Source: Chitinophagaceae bacterium (GTDB lineage: Bacteria > Bacteroidota > Bacteroidia > Chitinophagales > Chitinophagaceae). From it: a stretch of DNA of 6,723 bases. The stretch is from contig CANHUK010000083.1 of assembly GCA_947463755.1 (NCBI GenBank), positions 1 through 6,723 of the forward strand, given 5' to 3'. The position numbers and the translations under genes are program-made. Below, in pieces: positions 1 through 6,131 of the stretch. Numbering within the stretch: the stretch's first letter is position 1; every line of letters starts with the position of its first letter. Under the pieces are notes generated by a model, which was given only the letters and a program-made list of their open reading frames with translations, was not told the DNA's origin and did no database searches.

Positions 1-196
1 CCACTGGCAGGGCCTGGTGTGCGGCCGAGGGGCAGTCCTATCTCCTTTCTGACGGCAGGGTAGCTCCGGCTGAGTGACCCGGTATGTCCGGTTCAATTTC
101 GGCCGAGACCGTCAGGCCGGCACTGCAGGCCGATAGGATCCTGTGTGTGTATCGATCATTATTTCTTAAAAAAGACTGATTATCAATGAGAAAATT
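1..196. other. Upstream stretch with no supportable gene
   Basis: No reading frame here looks convincingly coding on either strand. The + frame beginning at base 3 stays open from the window edge to a TGA at 75-77 (24 codons) and could be the C-terminal tail of an upstream gene, but this is too short to judge. Visible structure is minor: the octamer CGGCCGAG occurs at 22-29 and 100-107, the heptamer CAGGCCG occurs at 113-119 and 126-132, and CGGCC (100-104) can pair with GGCCG (115-119). From about 150 the sequence becomes AT-rich, including a six-A run, as is common next to terminators and promoters. No RNA gene was recognised. Confidence 0.5.
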
Positions 197-236
197 GAGC
201 CCTTCTCCCGCCATTCGGGATGTCAACGGAGGGCTC
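197..236 (+). terminator. Imperfect hairpin, possible intrinsic terminator of an upstream transcript
   Basis: The outer arms 197-205 and 228-236 pair over 9 bp, with one G-U at 204/229. They stack on an inner 5-bp stem, TCCCG (206-210) with CGGGA (216-220), closed by a five-base loop. The seven bases 221-227 are bulged on the 3' side. The hairpin is followed by TTTATGTT, a weak U-tract, so termination on the + strand would be modest. On the - strand the same stem is followed by AATTTTC, so it could also act in reverse. It sits just upstream of the TAnnTTTG box, which fits the end of one transcript before the start of the next. The pairing was read by eye and no folding energy was computed. 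Confidence 0.45.
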
Positions 237-253
237 TTTATGTTAAAAATGGC

Positions 254-261
254 TATATTTG
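254..261 (+). promoter_or_regulatory. Candidate Bacteroidota -7 promoter box (TATATTTG)
   Basis: TATATTTG matches the Bacteroides -7 consensus TAnnTTTG exactly. It lies in an AT-rich stretch between the 197-236 hairpin and the first gene, where the operon promoter is expected. A transcript from here would start near 266-270 and have a leader of about 175 bases before the ATG at 444. I find no clear TTTG -33 element at the usual spacing; that zone is occupied by the 3' arm of the hairpin. The assignment therefore rests on one box and its position, and an eight-base degenerate motif can occur by chance. Confidence 0.45.
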
Positions 262-343
262 TGACAGAAAAAATACGATATACCCATCGGTCGACATACA
301 CGCCTTTCCGTTCTGCAAAATTGCTTTCGGGATTTTGTTTTCA

Positions 344-368
344 CCCCGTCCGAAACTTCGGATGCGGG
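344..368 (+). promoter_or_regulatory. Leader stem-loop 1 upstream of the antiterminator gene
   Basis: CCCCGTCCG (344-352) pairs with CGGATGCGGG (359-368) over nine base pairs, with one G-U pair (348/363), a single bulged C at 365 and an AAACTT loop at 353-358. No T-run follows, so it does not look like a complete intrinsic terminator. It lies in the inferred untranslated leader of a locus whose first gene encodes a NusG paralogue. It could be a pause or recognition structure for that protein, but this role is inferred from position only. Confidence 0.35.
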
Positions 369-377
369 CGTGTGATG

Positions 378-418
378 TCCATGCCATGGGTGTACGATCA
401 TACCCGGCCCGTCATGGA
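378..418 (+). promoter_or_regulatory. Leader stem-loop 2, just upstream of the antiterminator start
   Basis: The outer stem TCCATG (378-383) pairs with CATGGA (413-418). Inside it, GGGTGT (388-393) pairs with ATACCC (400-405), with one G-U and a six-base loop. The two stems are separated by an asymmetric internal loop. The structure ends about 10 bases before the Shine-Dalgarno-like sequence and 25 bases before the ATG at 444, so it could affect polymerase pausing or access to the start of the first gene. No T-run follows. Pairing was identified by eye; function is inferred from position. Confidence 0.35.
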
Positions 419-428
419 CTGATGGGAC

Positions 429-436
429 TGAGGTGG
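429..436 (+). promoter_or_regulatory. Shine-Dalgarno-like sequence for the first gene
   Basis: TGAGGTGG contains an AGGTG core about eight bases before the ATG at 444. It is the clearest ribosome-binding site in the window; the downstream genes show little or none. It supports the ATG at 444 as the start of the antiterminator gene. Confidence 0.5.
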
Positions 437-443
437 CGAAGCC

Positions 444-968
444 ATGAGTAAAAAGAACAAATACTGGTACGCGGTCTATACTAAACCCCGATGGGAGAAG
501 AAGGTTCATGGCCTGCTTTCCGATCAGGGGATAGAGTCCTATTGTCCACTCAACCGGGTGAAGAAAAAGTGGAGCGACCGGATGAAGTGGGTGGACGAGC
601 CATTGTTCAAGTCATACGTTTTTGTACGGATCCTGCCGGAGGAGCAAACGAGGGTCCGCATGGTACCCGGGGTCATCAATTACATCTACTGGCTGGGCAA
701 GCCCGCTGTGGTGAAAGACAAGGAGATCGAGGATATCCGGAGGTTTCTGAATGAGTACACTGATGTCAAGGTGGAGTCAGTGGAGGCAGTGGAATTGAAA
801 CCGGAAGACAAAGTGATCATCCGAACGGGTCTGTTGATGGATCGAGAAGCCACTGTACAGCGCATCATGCACAAGACAGTGGAAGTGGTGATCGAGAGCC
901 TTGGATACAAGCTCGTAGCGCAGGTCGACAAGGACAAGTTAGTTCCCGTTGCAAAGAATCAGACATGA
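444..968 (+). CDS. upxY: UpxY-type NusG-family transcription antiterminator
   Basis: This 174-residue protein is a specialised NusG paralogue, of the kind that begins capsular polysaccharide operons in Bacteroides. The N-terminal NGN domain covers about residues 7-104: WYAVYTKPRWEKKV at 8-21 is the hallmark opening, and the KSYVFVRI strand (56-63) and VPGVINYIYW (74-83) follow as in the family. A KOW-like C-terminal domain follows at about 118-168, with its turn around RTGLLMDREATVQRI. By analogy with UpxY and RfaH, it would bind elongating RNA polymerase and let it read through the long downstream operon, probably loading through the leader at about 266-443. The start is backed by the AGGTG at 431-435. 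Its stop overlaps the start of the next gene (ATGA, 965-968). Family assignment is strong; the exact target is inferred. It is a locus-specific paralogue rather than housekeeping NusG, which normally sits with ribosomal genes. Confidence 0.9.
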   Translation: MSKKNKYWYAVYTKPRWEKKVHGLLSDQGIESYCPLNRVKKKWSDRMKWVDEPLFKSYVFVRILPEEQTRVRMVPGVINYIYWLGKPAVVKDKEIEDIRRFLNEYTDVKVESVEAVELKPEDKVIIRTGLLMDREATVQRIMHKTVEVVIESLGYKLVAQVDKDKLVPVAKNQT

Positions 969-1810
969 CTACAAACAAACATATCCCGGGATCTTCATCC
1001 GGCCACAGGGGTGGGGCATTTGCCCTCCTGCCGACATTGCTGACCCTTCTGCTGTTCGTTTCCTCCTGCAGGACGAATCGTCCGATACCATATTTCGGCG
1101 GTGGGATCGATACGATTCCTCCGACCAATTTTGTGCTTCCGGAGCAGGTCATCCAGCGCGGTGATGTGCTGAGCATTGTCTTTTACAGCGACAATCCGGC
1201 AGCCACTCAGATCTTCAACCAGGCATCCGGTGCGGCGTTGAATACGACGCCCCTCAGCTCAAAGCTGCAGGCAAGCGAGGCAGCCGGAGCGTCCGGCGGC
1301 TACCTGGTGGATGTGGAGGGAGATATCAGGCTTCATGCGCTGGGCAAGATCCATGCGGCGGGTTTGACCAAGCAGCAGCTGGAGACCACCCTGCTTGACA
1401 AGATCCGTGAGATGGGTGTGCTCACCAATCCTTACTGCGTCATCCGGTTCAGTAATTTCCGGGTGACGGTGCTCGGTGAGGTGAAGGCTCCGGGCGTGTA
1501 CCAGCTTCCTTCAGAAAAGGCCAGTATCCTCGAGGCCCTTGGTCTTGCAGGAGATATCACCATTTACGGCAGGAAAGACAATGTCATGGTCGTTCGGGAG
1601 TCTGAAGGAAAGCGGACCTATGCCAAGCTTGACCTGACCCGGCAGGATATCTTCTCCTCTCCGTTTTACTACATTCGTCAGAATGATGTGATCGTTGTCA
1701 CACCTGATGAAGGTCAACCTACGGCGCGCGATCTTGAAATACAGCGGAAAGTCACGATCCTGGTATCCGTCGTAACCATGTTGGTGCTATTGTCCACGGT
1801 CTTCAGATAA
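965..1810 (+). CDS. wza: Wza-like OPX polysaccharide export lipoprotein
   Basis: This 281-residue protein is an outer-membrane polysaccharide export (OPX) protein. Residues 1-35 form a lipoprotein signal: a positive start, a hydrophobic stretch at about 19-33, and a lipobox FVSSC with the lipidated cysteine at 35. The Poly_export domain spans roughly 58-165 (VIQRGDVLSIVFY near its start, then GGYLVDVEGDIRLHALGKI). One SLBB-type beta-grasp domain follows at about 166-245 (VTVLGEVKAPGVYQLP). A hydrophobic helix at about 263-279 ends the protein, in the place where E. coli Wza has its membrane-spanning C-terminal helix. It is shorter than Wza (about 380 residues) and seems to have one SLBB repeat, common for Bacteroidota OPX proteins. 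The start overlaps the upstream stop, implying translational coupling. It would work with the adjacent BY-kinase as the outer-membrane exit channel for the glycan. Confidence 0.9.
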   Translation: MTTNKHIPGSSSGHRGGAFALLPTLLTLLLFVSSCRTNRPIPYFGGGIDTIPPTNFVLPEQVIQRGDVLSIVFYSDNPAATQIFNQASGAALNTTPLSSKLQASEAAGASGGYLVDVEGDIRLHALGKIHAAGLTKQQLETTLLDKIREMGVLTNPYCVIRFSNFRVTVLGEVKAPGVYQLPSEKASILEALGLAGDITIYGRKDNVMVVRESEGKRTYAKLDLTRQDIFSSPFYYIRQNDVIVVTPDEGQPTARDLEIQRKVTILVSVVTMLVLLSTVFR

Positions 1811-1819
1811 TTCAAACTC

Positions 1820-4237
1820 ATGAGCCAATCAATGAACGATATGACGGATGTGCAGAAGCGGCAACCGCAACCGGTCTCACCACGTGAGATCCTGTTCCGG
1901 TACATCCATTTTCTGCCCCTGGTGATTGCCTCCGTCGTCATTTTCATGGTGATGACCTACGTGCGACTCCGTTATGAACCCAACATATACAGTGTGACCG
2001 CCACGCTGATGGTAAAGGATCCGAACACACGCTCGCCATCAGGTGAGAGCGATCTGGAGGATCTGCTGTTCATGGGTTCGAACAAAAATATTGAGGATGA
2101 GATACAGGTGGTGCAGACCCGCCGGATCGGTCAGCGGGTCGTCAGGGCCCTGGGCCTCGAACTGCAGTTCTATAACGAAGGAAAGATCCGCACTTCGCTG
2201 ATCAATCCGCCCGAGACCCCTGTCCGACTTTCGATCCTCAGCCTGAAGGATTCCATGAAGGCCTTTAGCATGACGGTGCACCTGATCGATGATCAAAAGT
2301 TCACCCTTGGAGAGGATAAAAAGCCCATCCCATTCGGCCAGGCTTTCAATCTGCCCGAAGGGAGTTTCATGCTTTTCCGCAAGACGATCGGACTGGGCAG
2401 TTTCAATACTTCCGACTTCATCATCAGCTATGCGTCGCCCGAGCAGCGGGCAGGCGAATTGCTGAAGGGATTGGTCGCCGTGCCTTCGGGAACGTCCAAT
2501 AACATCATGCGGCTTACCTATGAGACAGAGAATCCGCGACTCGGACTCGACGTCCTCAATCAGTGGATGCTCGAATACCAGAAGCTTGGACTGGAGGAGA
2601 ACAAGCAATCGGCCGAGAACACGCTGTCTTTCATCAACGATCAGTTGAACGATGTCAACCAGGAGTTGGCCGTCGTGGAGGGGAATCTCCTCAGGTCGCG
2701 CGAGAAGAACATGGTGATCAACGTGGAGGCGCAGTCGCAGAAGGTGTTTGATGCCATGAACGATCTTGACAAGGAGATCGTTCAGCAGAGTGTTCAGCTG
2801 GAGCTGGTCGACAATCTGATCAGATATATCAGCGACGAAAGTCAGCCCTATCGTCAGGTCGGTTCGCTGCTGGGGCTTCAGGAGCCTTCACTGGCGGCCC
2901 AGATGAATGAGTTCAACAGGCTCCAGGTGGAACGGGAGACCATGCTCAAGACGACCACCCGGGCCAACCCCACTATACAGAACATGGAGGTCACGATATC
3001 CAGACTGCGTCAGGATATCAGGCAAAATCTCAATAATATCCGTCAGGGCCTACGGCTCACGGTAGGGAATCTTACGGCCCGCAATCAGCTCGTCGGGAGG
3101 GAGATCTCCCGGCTTCCTGCTAAGGAGAAAGAGATGCTCGACATCGCTCGTCGGCAGAAGATCCTTGAGCAGGTTTATTCCTTTTTGATGGAGAAGAAGG
3201 TGGAGACATCGATCAGTTCGGCCTCCACGCTTTCGAACGTCAAGGTACTTGAGGTTGCACAGGCCTCTTCCATTCCGATCCGTCCAAACAAGAAGGCCAC
3301 CTACATCACGGCTTTTCTGCTGGGCTTTGGCATACCCGTTTTCATCATCTTCCTGCTGGAATATCTGAACGACAAGGTCAAGGGACGTCAGGATGTGATG
3401 CGGAATACCTCCGCGCCCATCATTGGTGAGCTGGGTCATTCACAGGACGAGGGTACACTGGTTGTGAGCCCGACCAGTCGCAAGTTCATCGCCGAGCAGT
3501 TCCGGATCATACGTACGAACCTCAAATATTTCCTGACGAATCCAGACAAGGCCGTCATTCTGGTCACATCTTCTACCAGCGGTGAGGGTAAGTCGTTCAT
3601 CAGTACGAACATGGGTGCGGTGCTGGCGCTCTCGGGCAAGCGAACGGTCATCCTCGAGTTTGATATCCGCAAACCCAGGATCCTGAGCGGATTGGGCTTG
3701 CACAAGCGCGAGGGCATCACCAACCATGTGATCGGGCGGGTAGAATACGAGGAGCTTCCGATTTCCGTACCCGGCATCGACAATCTCTTTGTGATCGCCT
3801 GCGGACCGATTCCGCCAAACCCTTCTGAGCTCCTGCTGGATCCCCGGTTGGATGCATTCATCCAGCGGGTGCGGGAGGATTACGACGTGGTCATCATGGA
3901 TACGGCGCCGGTGGGACTTGTCGGTGACGCCGTAGTTCTCGGAAAACATGCGGATGCGAGCCTCTACGTCGTCCGCCACAACTACACTTTCAAGAAGCAG
4001 TTGCAGCTGCTGGATGACATCTATGTCAACCGTCGTCTGCCGCGGATGTCGCTCGTACTGAACGATATCCAGGCCAAGACGGGCGGCTATGGCGGATATT
4101 ATGGTTATGGTGGCTATGGTTACGGAGCCTATGGCAGCAGTTATGGCGCCAACTACTTTGAGGCGGACAAGCGCAAGAAGCTTCCGGGCAGAAAACTGAT
4201 CCAGTCCATCCTAAACTGGTTTGGCATCAGAAATTGA
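1820..4237 (+). CDS. wzc: Wzc-like polysaccharide co-polymerase and BY-type tyrosine kinase
   Basis: This 805-residue inner-membrane protein combines chain-length control with an autophosphorylating tyrosine kinase. The Wzz domain begins near residue 20, with membrane helix 1 at about 31-48. A long periplasmic region with coiled-coil segments (about 260-300 and 360-440) leads into a GNVR-type segment and the proline motif PIRPNK (486-491), then helix 2 at about 494-513. The cytoplasmic kinase has the oligomerisation motif E559-x-x-R562-x-x-R565, Walker A STSGEGKS (585-592), Walker A' ILEFDIRKPR (611-620) and Walker B VVIMDTAP (690-697). The C-terminal tail carries nine tyrosines (757-779) in a Gly-Tyr repeat, the presumed autophosphorylation cluster. 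All motifs are intact and domain order matches full-length Wzc. The gene starts 9 bases after the OPX gene with no clear Shine-Dalgarno, consistent with coupled expression. No cognate phosphatase gene (Wzb/Wzb-like) is seen in the window. Confidence 0.93.
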   Translation: MSQSMNDMTDVQKRQPQPVSPREILFRYIHFLPLVIASVVIFMVMTYVRLRYEPNIYSVTATLMVKDPNTRSPSGESDLEDLLFMGSNKNIEDEIQVVQTRRIGQRVVRALGLELQFYNEGKIRTSLINPPETPVRLSILSLKDSMKAFSMTVHLIDDQKFTLGEDKKPIPFGQAFNLPEGSFMLFRKTIGLGSFNTSDFIISYASPEQRAGELLKGLVAVPSGTSNNIMRLTYETENPRLGLDVLNQWMLEYQKLGLEENKQSAENTLSFINDQLNDVNQELAVVEGNLLRSREKNMVINVEAQSQKVFDAMNDLDKEIVQQSVQLELVDNLIRYISDESQPYRQVGSLLGLQEPSLAAQMNEFNRLQVERETMLKTTTRANPTIQNMEVTISRLRQDIRQNLNNIRQGLRLTVGNLTARNQLVGREISRLPAKEKEMLDIARRQKILEQVYSFLMEKKVETSISSASTLSNVKVLEVAQASSIPIRPNKKATYITAFLLGFGIPVFIIFLLEYLNDKVKGRQDVMRNTSAPIIGELGHSQDEGTLVVSPTSRKFIAEQFRIIRTNLKYFLTNPDKAVILVTSSTSGEGKSFISTNMGAVLALSGKRTVILEFDIRKPRILSGLGLHKREGITNHVIGRVEYEELPISVPGIDNLFVIACGPIPPNPSELLLDPRLDAFIQRVREDYDVVIMDTAPVGLVGDAVVLGKHADASLYVVRHNYTFKKQLQLLDDIYVNRRLPRMSLVLNDIQAKTGGYGGYYGYGGYGYGAYGSSYGANYFEADKRKKLPGRKLIQSILNWFGIRN
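4082..4156 (+). repeat. Gly-Tyr low-complexity repeat encoding the kinase tail
   Basis: These 75 bases inside the BY-kinase gene encode 25 residues (755-779) made mostly of glycine and tyrosine, with nine tyrosines at 757, 760, 761, 763, 766, 768, 771, 775 and 779. At the DNA level it is an imperfect array of GGC/GGT-TAT units, a likely place for slippage-driven length change. Codons vary (GGC, GGT, GGA; TAT, TAC), so it is not a pure microsatellite. In BY-kinases the C-terminal tyrosine cluster is the autophosphorylation site; the role here is by family analogy. Confidence 0.8.
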
Positions 4238-4265
4238 TCCAGCACAAAAATCATGAAGATCTGAT

Positions 4266-5252
4266 ATGGCGTCAACCTCCGAAACAAGTATCCCCAAGCG
4301 CTTTGCACTCATAGGTGCAGCGGGTTTCATAGCACCTCGTCACATGCGTGCGGTCAAGGACACCGGACACTCCATCGTCTGTGCACTTGATCGTTTCGAC
4401 AGTGTGGGTGTGATGGACAGTTATTTTCCGGAGGCTGATTTTTTCACTGAATTTGAGCGGTTCGACCGGCACATTGAGAAGCTAAGACTTCGAAAAACGC
4501 CGATCGATTATGTCTCCATCTGTTCGCCGAATTACCTGCATGATGCACATATTCGTTTCGGGCTCAGAAACCATGCTGATGTGATCTGTGAGAAACCACT
4601 GGTGCTGAATCCGTGGAACATCGACTCCATTTCGGATCTGCAGCGGGAGTCGGGTTGCAAAGTGTATAATATTCTGCAGCTGCGCCTGCATCCGGCCATC
4701 ATCGCCCTCAGGCAACGCATTCAGGCTGCCGGTGACAGGAAGCATGATGTAGACCTGACCTATATCACCTCCCGCGGACAATGGTATTATACCAGCTGGA
4801 AGGGCGATCTTTCAAAATCCGGGGGCATTGCCACGAATATCGGTGTGCATTTTTACGACATGCTTAGCTGGATATTTGGCCCTGTTCAGCGTAATGTGGT
4901 CCATCTGCATACGCACGACCGGGCTGCAGGCTACCTTGAATTCGAAAAGGCACGGGTACGCTGGTTCCTGAGCATCAACATAGATACCATCCCCGCCGAT
5001 ATCATCGCTTCCGGAAAGCGTACATACCGCTCTTTATCCATCAACGGGGAATCTTTCGAATTCAGTGAAGGCTTTACGGAGCTGCATACTGAAAGCTATC
5101 GCAGAATTCTGAACGGAGAGGGATTTGAGCTGGAAGAGGCCCGCAATGCCATCCAGATCGTCCACGATATCCGCAAGCAAACGCCTGCAGGTGCTGTGGG
5201 CGACTATCATCCCTTCGTGAAACTGCCGGTTTCCAGGCATCCTTTCGAATGA
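4266..5252 (+). CDS. wlbA: WlbA/WbpB-type UDP-GlcNAc-uronate 3-dehydrogenase (Gfo/Idh/MocA family)
   Basis: This 328-residue NAD-dependent oxidoreductase most resembles WlbA/WbpB, which oxidises C3 of UDP-N-acetylglucosaminuronic acid on the way to 2,3-diacetamido uronic acid sugars such as ManNAc(3NAc)A. The Rossmann loop is FALIGAAGFIAPRH (13-26), followed by VDSY-like and PEADFFTEFERF segments typical of WlbA. The family motif EKP lies at 109-111, with lysine 110 the expected catalytic residue. The substrate domain carries NILQLRLHP (135-143), DLTYITSRGQWYY (163-175) and GGIATNIGVHFYDML (186-200), with His195 the likely second catalytic residue, and ARVRWFLSI (229-237). Length matches the family (about 310-350). 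It follows the kinase gene by 28 bases and its stop overlaps the permease start. Partners for later steps (aminotransferase, acetyltransferase, epimerase) are not in the window. The family is certain; the exact substrate is inferred from resemblance to WlbA. Confidence 0.87.
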   Translation: MASTSETSIPKRFALIGAAGFIAPRHMRAVKDTGHSIVCALDRFDSVGVMDSYFPEADFFTEFERFDRHIEKLRLRKTPIDYVSICSPNYLHDAHIRFGLRNHADVICEKPLVLNPWNIDSISDLQRESGCKVYNILQLRLHPAIIALRQRIQAAGDRKHDVDLTYITSRGQWYYTSWKGDLSKSGGIATNIGVHFYDMLSWIFGPVQRNVVHLHTHDRAAGYLEFEKARVRWFLSINIDTIPADIIASGKRTYRSLSINGESFEFSEGFTELHTESYRRILNGEGFELEEARNAIQIVHDIRKQTPAGAVGDYHPFVKLPVSRHPFE

Positions 5253-6121
5253 ATCGACGTATGACACCCAAGAAATCACATGAACACTGGGATCTTCGGA
5301 TACGTCCGAACAGCCCCCTGTTTGATCTGCACCTCAGGGATGTGTGGAACTATCGGGATCTGCTGGCCCTGCTGGTGAGGAGGGATTTCGTGTCCTTTTA
5401 CAAGCAGACCATCCTGGGGCCTGTCTGGTTTTTCCTCCAGCCGCTGCTGACGACCGTGATGTATGTGTTCATTTTTGGCAGGCTGGCGGGACTGAGTACC
5501 GATGGGCTGCCGCAACCGTTGTTCTACCTGACGGGCATTGTCGCCTGGAACTATTTCGCGGAGTGTCTGACCAAGACATCCTCCGTTTTTCGCGACAATG
5601 CGAACATATTCGGCAAGGTCTATTTCCCCCGGCTGATCATGCCGTTGAGTATTGTGGCCAGCAATCTCGTCCGCTTTGCAGTTCAGTTCCTCCTGTTGAT
5701 CTGTATGTTGGCCTACTACGCCATTTTCGAGGGTTTCAGGATCGAGGTCAACGCCTATCTGCTGCTGCTGCCGGTGATGATCTTCATCATGGCCATTCTG
5801 GGGCTGGGCAGCGGCATGATCATCAGCGCGCTGACGACAAAGTACCGCGACCTGGCCTTTCTGGTGACCTTTGGCGTACAATTGCTCATGTATGCTACGC
5901 CGGTCATCTATCCTTTAAGCACGGCTTCTCCTTCTGTCAAGGGGATCATTGCCGCCAATCCCATGACACCTGTGCTCGAGGGTATCCGCCTGGGACTGTT
6001 GGGCAAGGGAGACATGAGTGCCGCCTCACTGGCCTATGCCCTGGTGTCAAGCCTGGTTATACTTTTCTCTGGTATCATCGTGTTCAATCGCGTGGAGAAG
6101 ACATTCATCGACTCCGTATAA
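5249..6121 (+). CDS. wzm: ABC-2 type polysaccharide/polyol phosphate export permease (Wzm-like)
   Basis: This 290-residue integral membrane protein is the permease half of an ABC transporter that exports lipid-linked polysaccharide across the inner membrane, as in Wzm or TagG. After a polar N-terminus comes the family motif region LLVRRDFVSFYKQTILGPVW (41-60) leading into the first helix. Hydrophobic segments lie at about 58-78, 90-106, 131-157, 168-193, 203-222 and 260-279, giving the expected six. ANPMTPVLEGIR (235-246) is the conserved region before the last helix. The chosen ATG at 5249 overlaps the upstream stop (ATGA, 5249-5252); an in-frame ATG at 5261 would shorten it by four residues and cannot be excluded. 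The matching ATPase follows after 10 bases. Nothing is truncated. Confidence 0.92.
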   Translation: MNRRMTPKKSHEHWDLRIRPNSPLFDLHLRDVWNYRDLLALLVRRDFVSFYKQTILGPVWFFLQPLLTTVMYVFIFGRLAGLSTDGLPQPLFYLTGIVAWNYFAECLTKTSSVFRDNANIFGKVYFPRLIMPLSIVASNLVRFAVQFLLLICMLAYYAIFEGFRIEVNAYLLLLPVMIFIMAILGLGSGMIISALTTKYRDLAFLVTFGVQLLMYATPVIYPLSTASPSVKGIIAANPMTPVLEGIRLGLLGKGDMSAASLAYALVSSLVILFSGIIVFNRVEKTFIDSV

Positions 6122-6131
6122 TTCCTTTAAA

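Noticed and set aside
3..77. Open 24-codon + frame at the left edge, possibly the C-terminus of an upstream gene
   Set aside because: Too short to distinguish from chance, and no recognisable motif; mentioned only in the description of 1-196.
186..422. 78-codon + strand frame in the leader
   Set aside because: It begins just before the 197-236 hairpin, runs across the candidate promoter and both leader stem-loops, has no recognisable motif and no ribosome-binding site. Chance frame.
2039..2608. 189-codon - strand frame opposite the kinase gene
   Set aside because: Antisense of a conserved Wzz-region coding sequence, with no recognisable domain.
3436..3979. Two overlapping - strand frames opposite the kinase catalytic domain
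   Set aside because: They overlap each other and lie opposite intact Walker motifs. Shadows of strong codon bias on the + strand.
4253..4264. Three-codon mini-ORF (ATG AAG ATC TGA) just before the wlbA start
   Set aside because: Too short to carry any signal by itself, with no leader-peptide features such as repeated regulatory codons. Likely chance.
5276..5881. 201-codon - strand frame opposite the permease gene
   Set aside because: The product is a Gln/His/Pro-rich sequence typical of the antisense of a membrane protein gene. No motifs.
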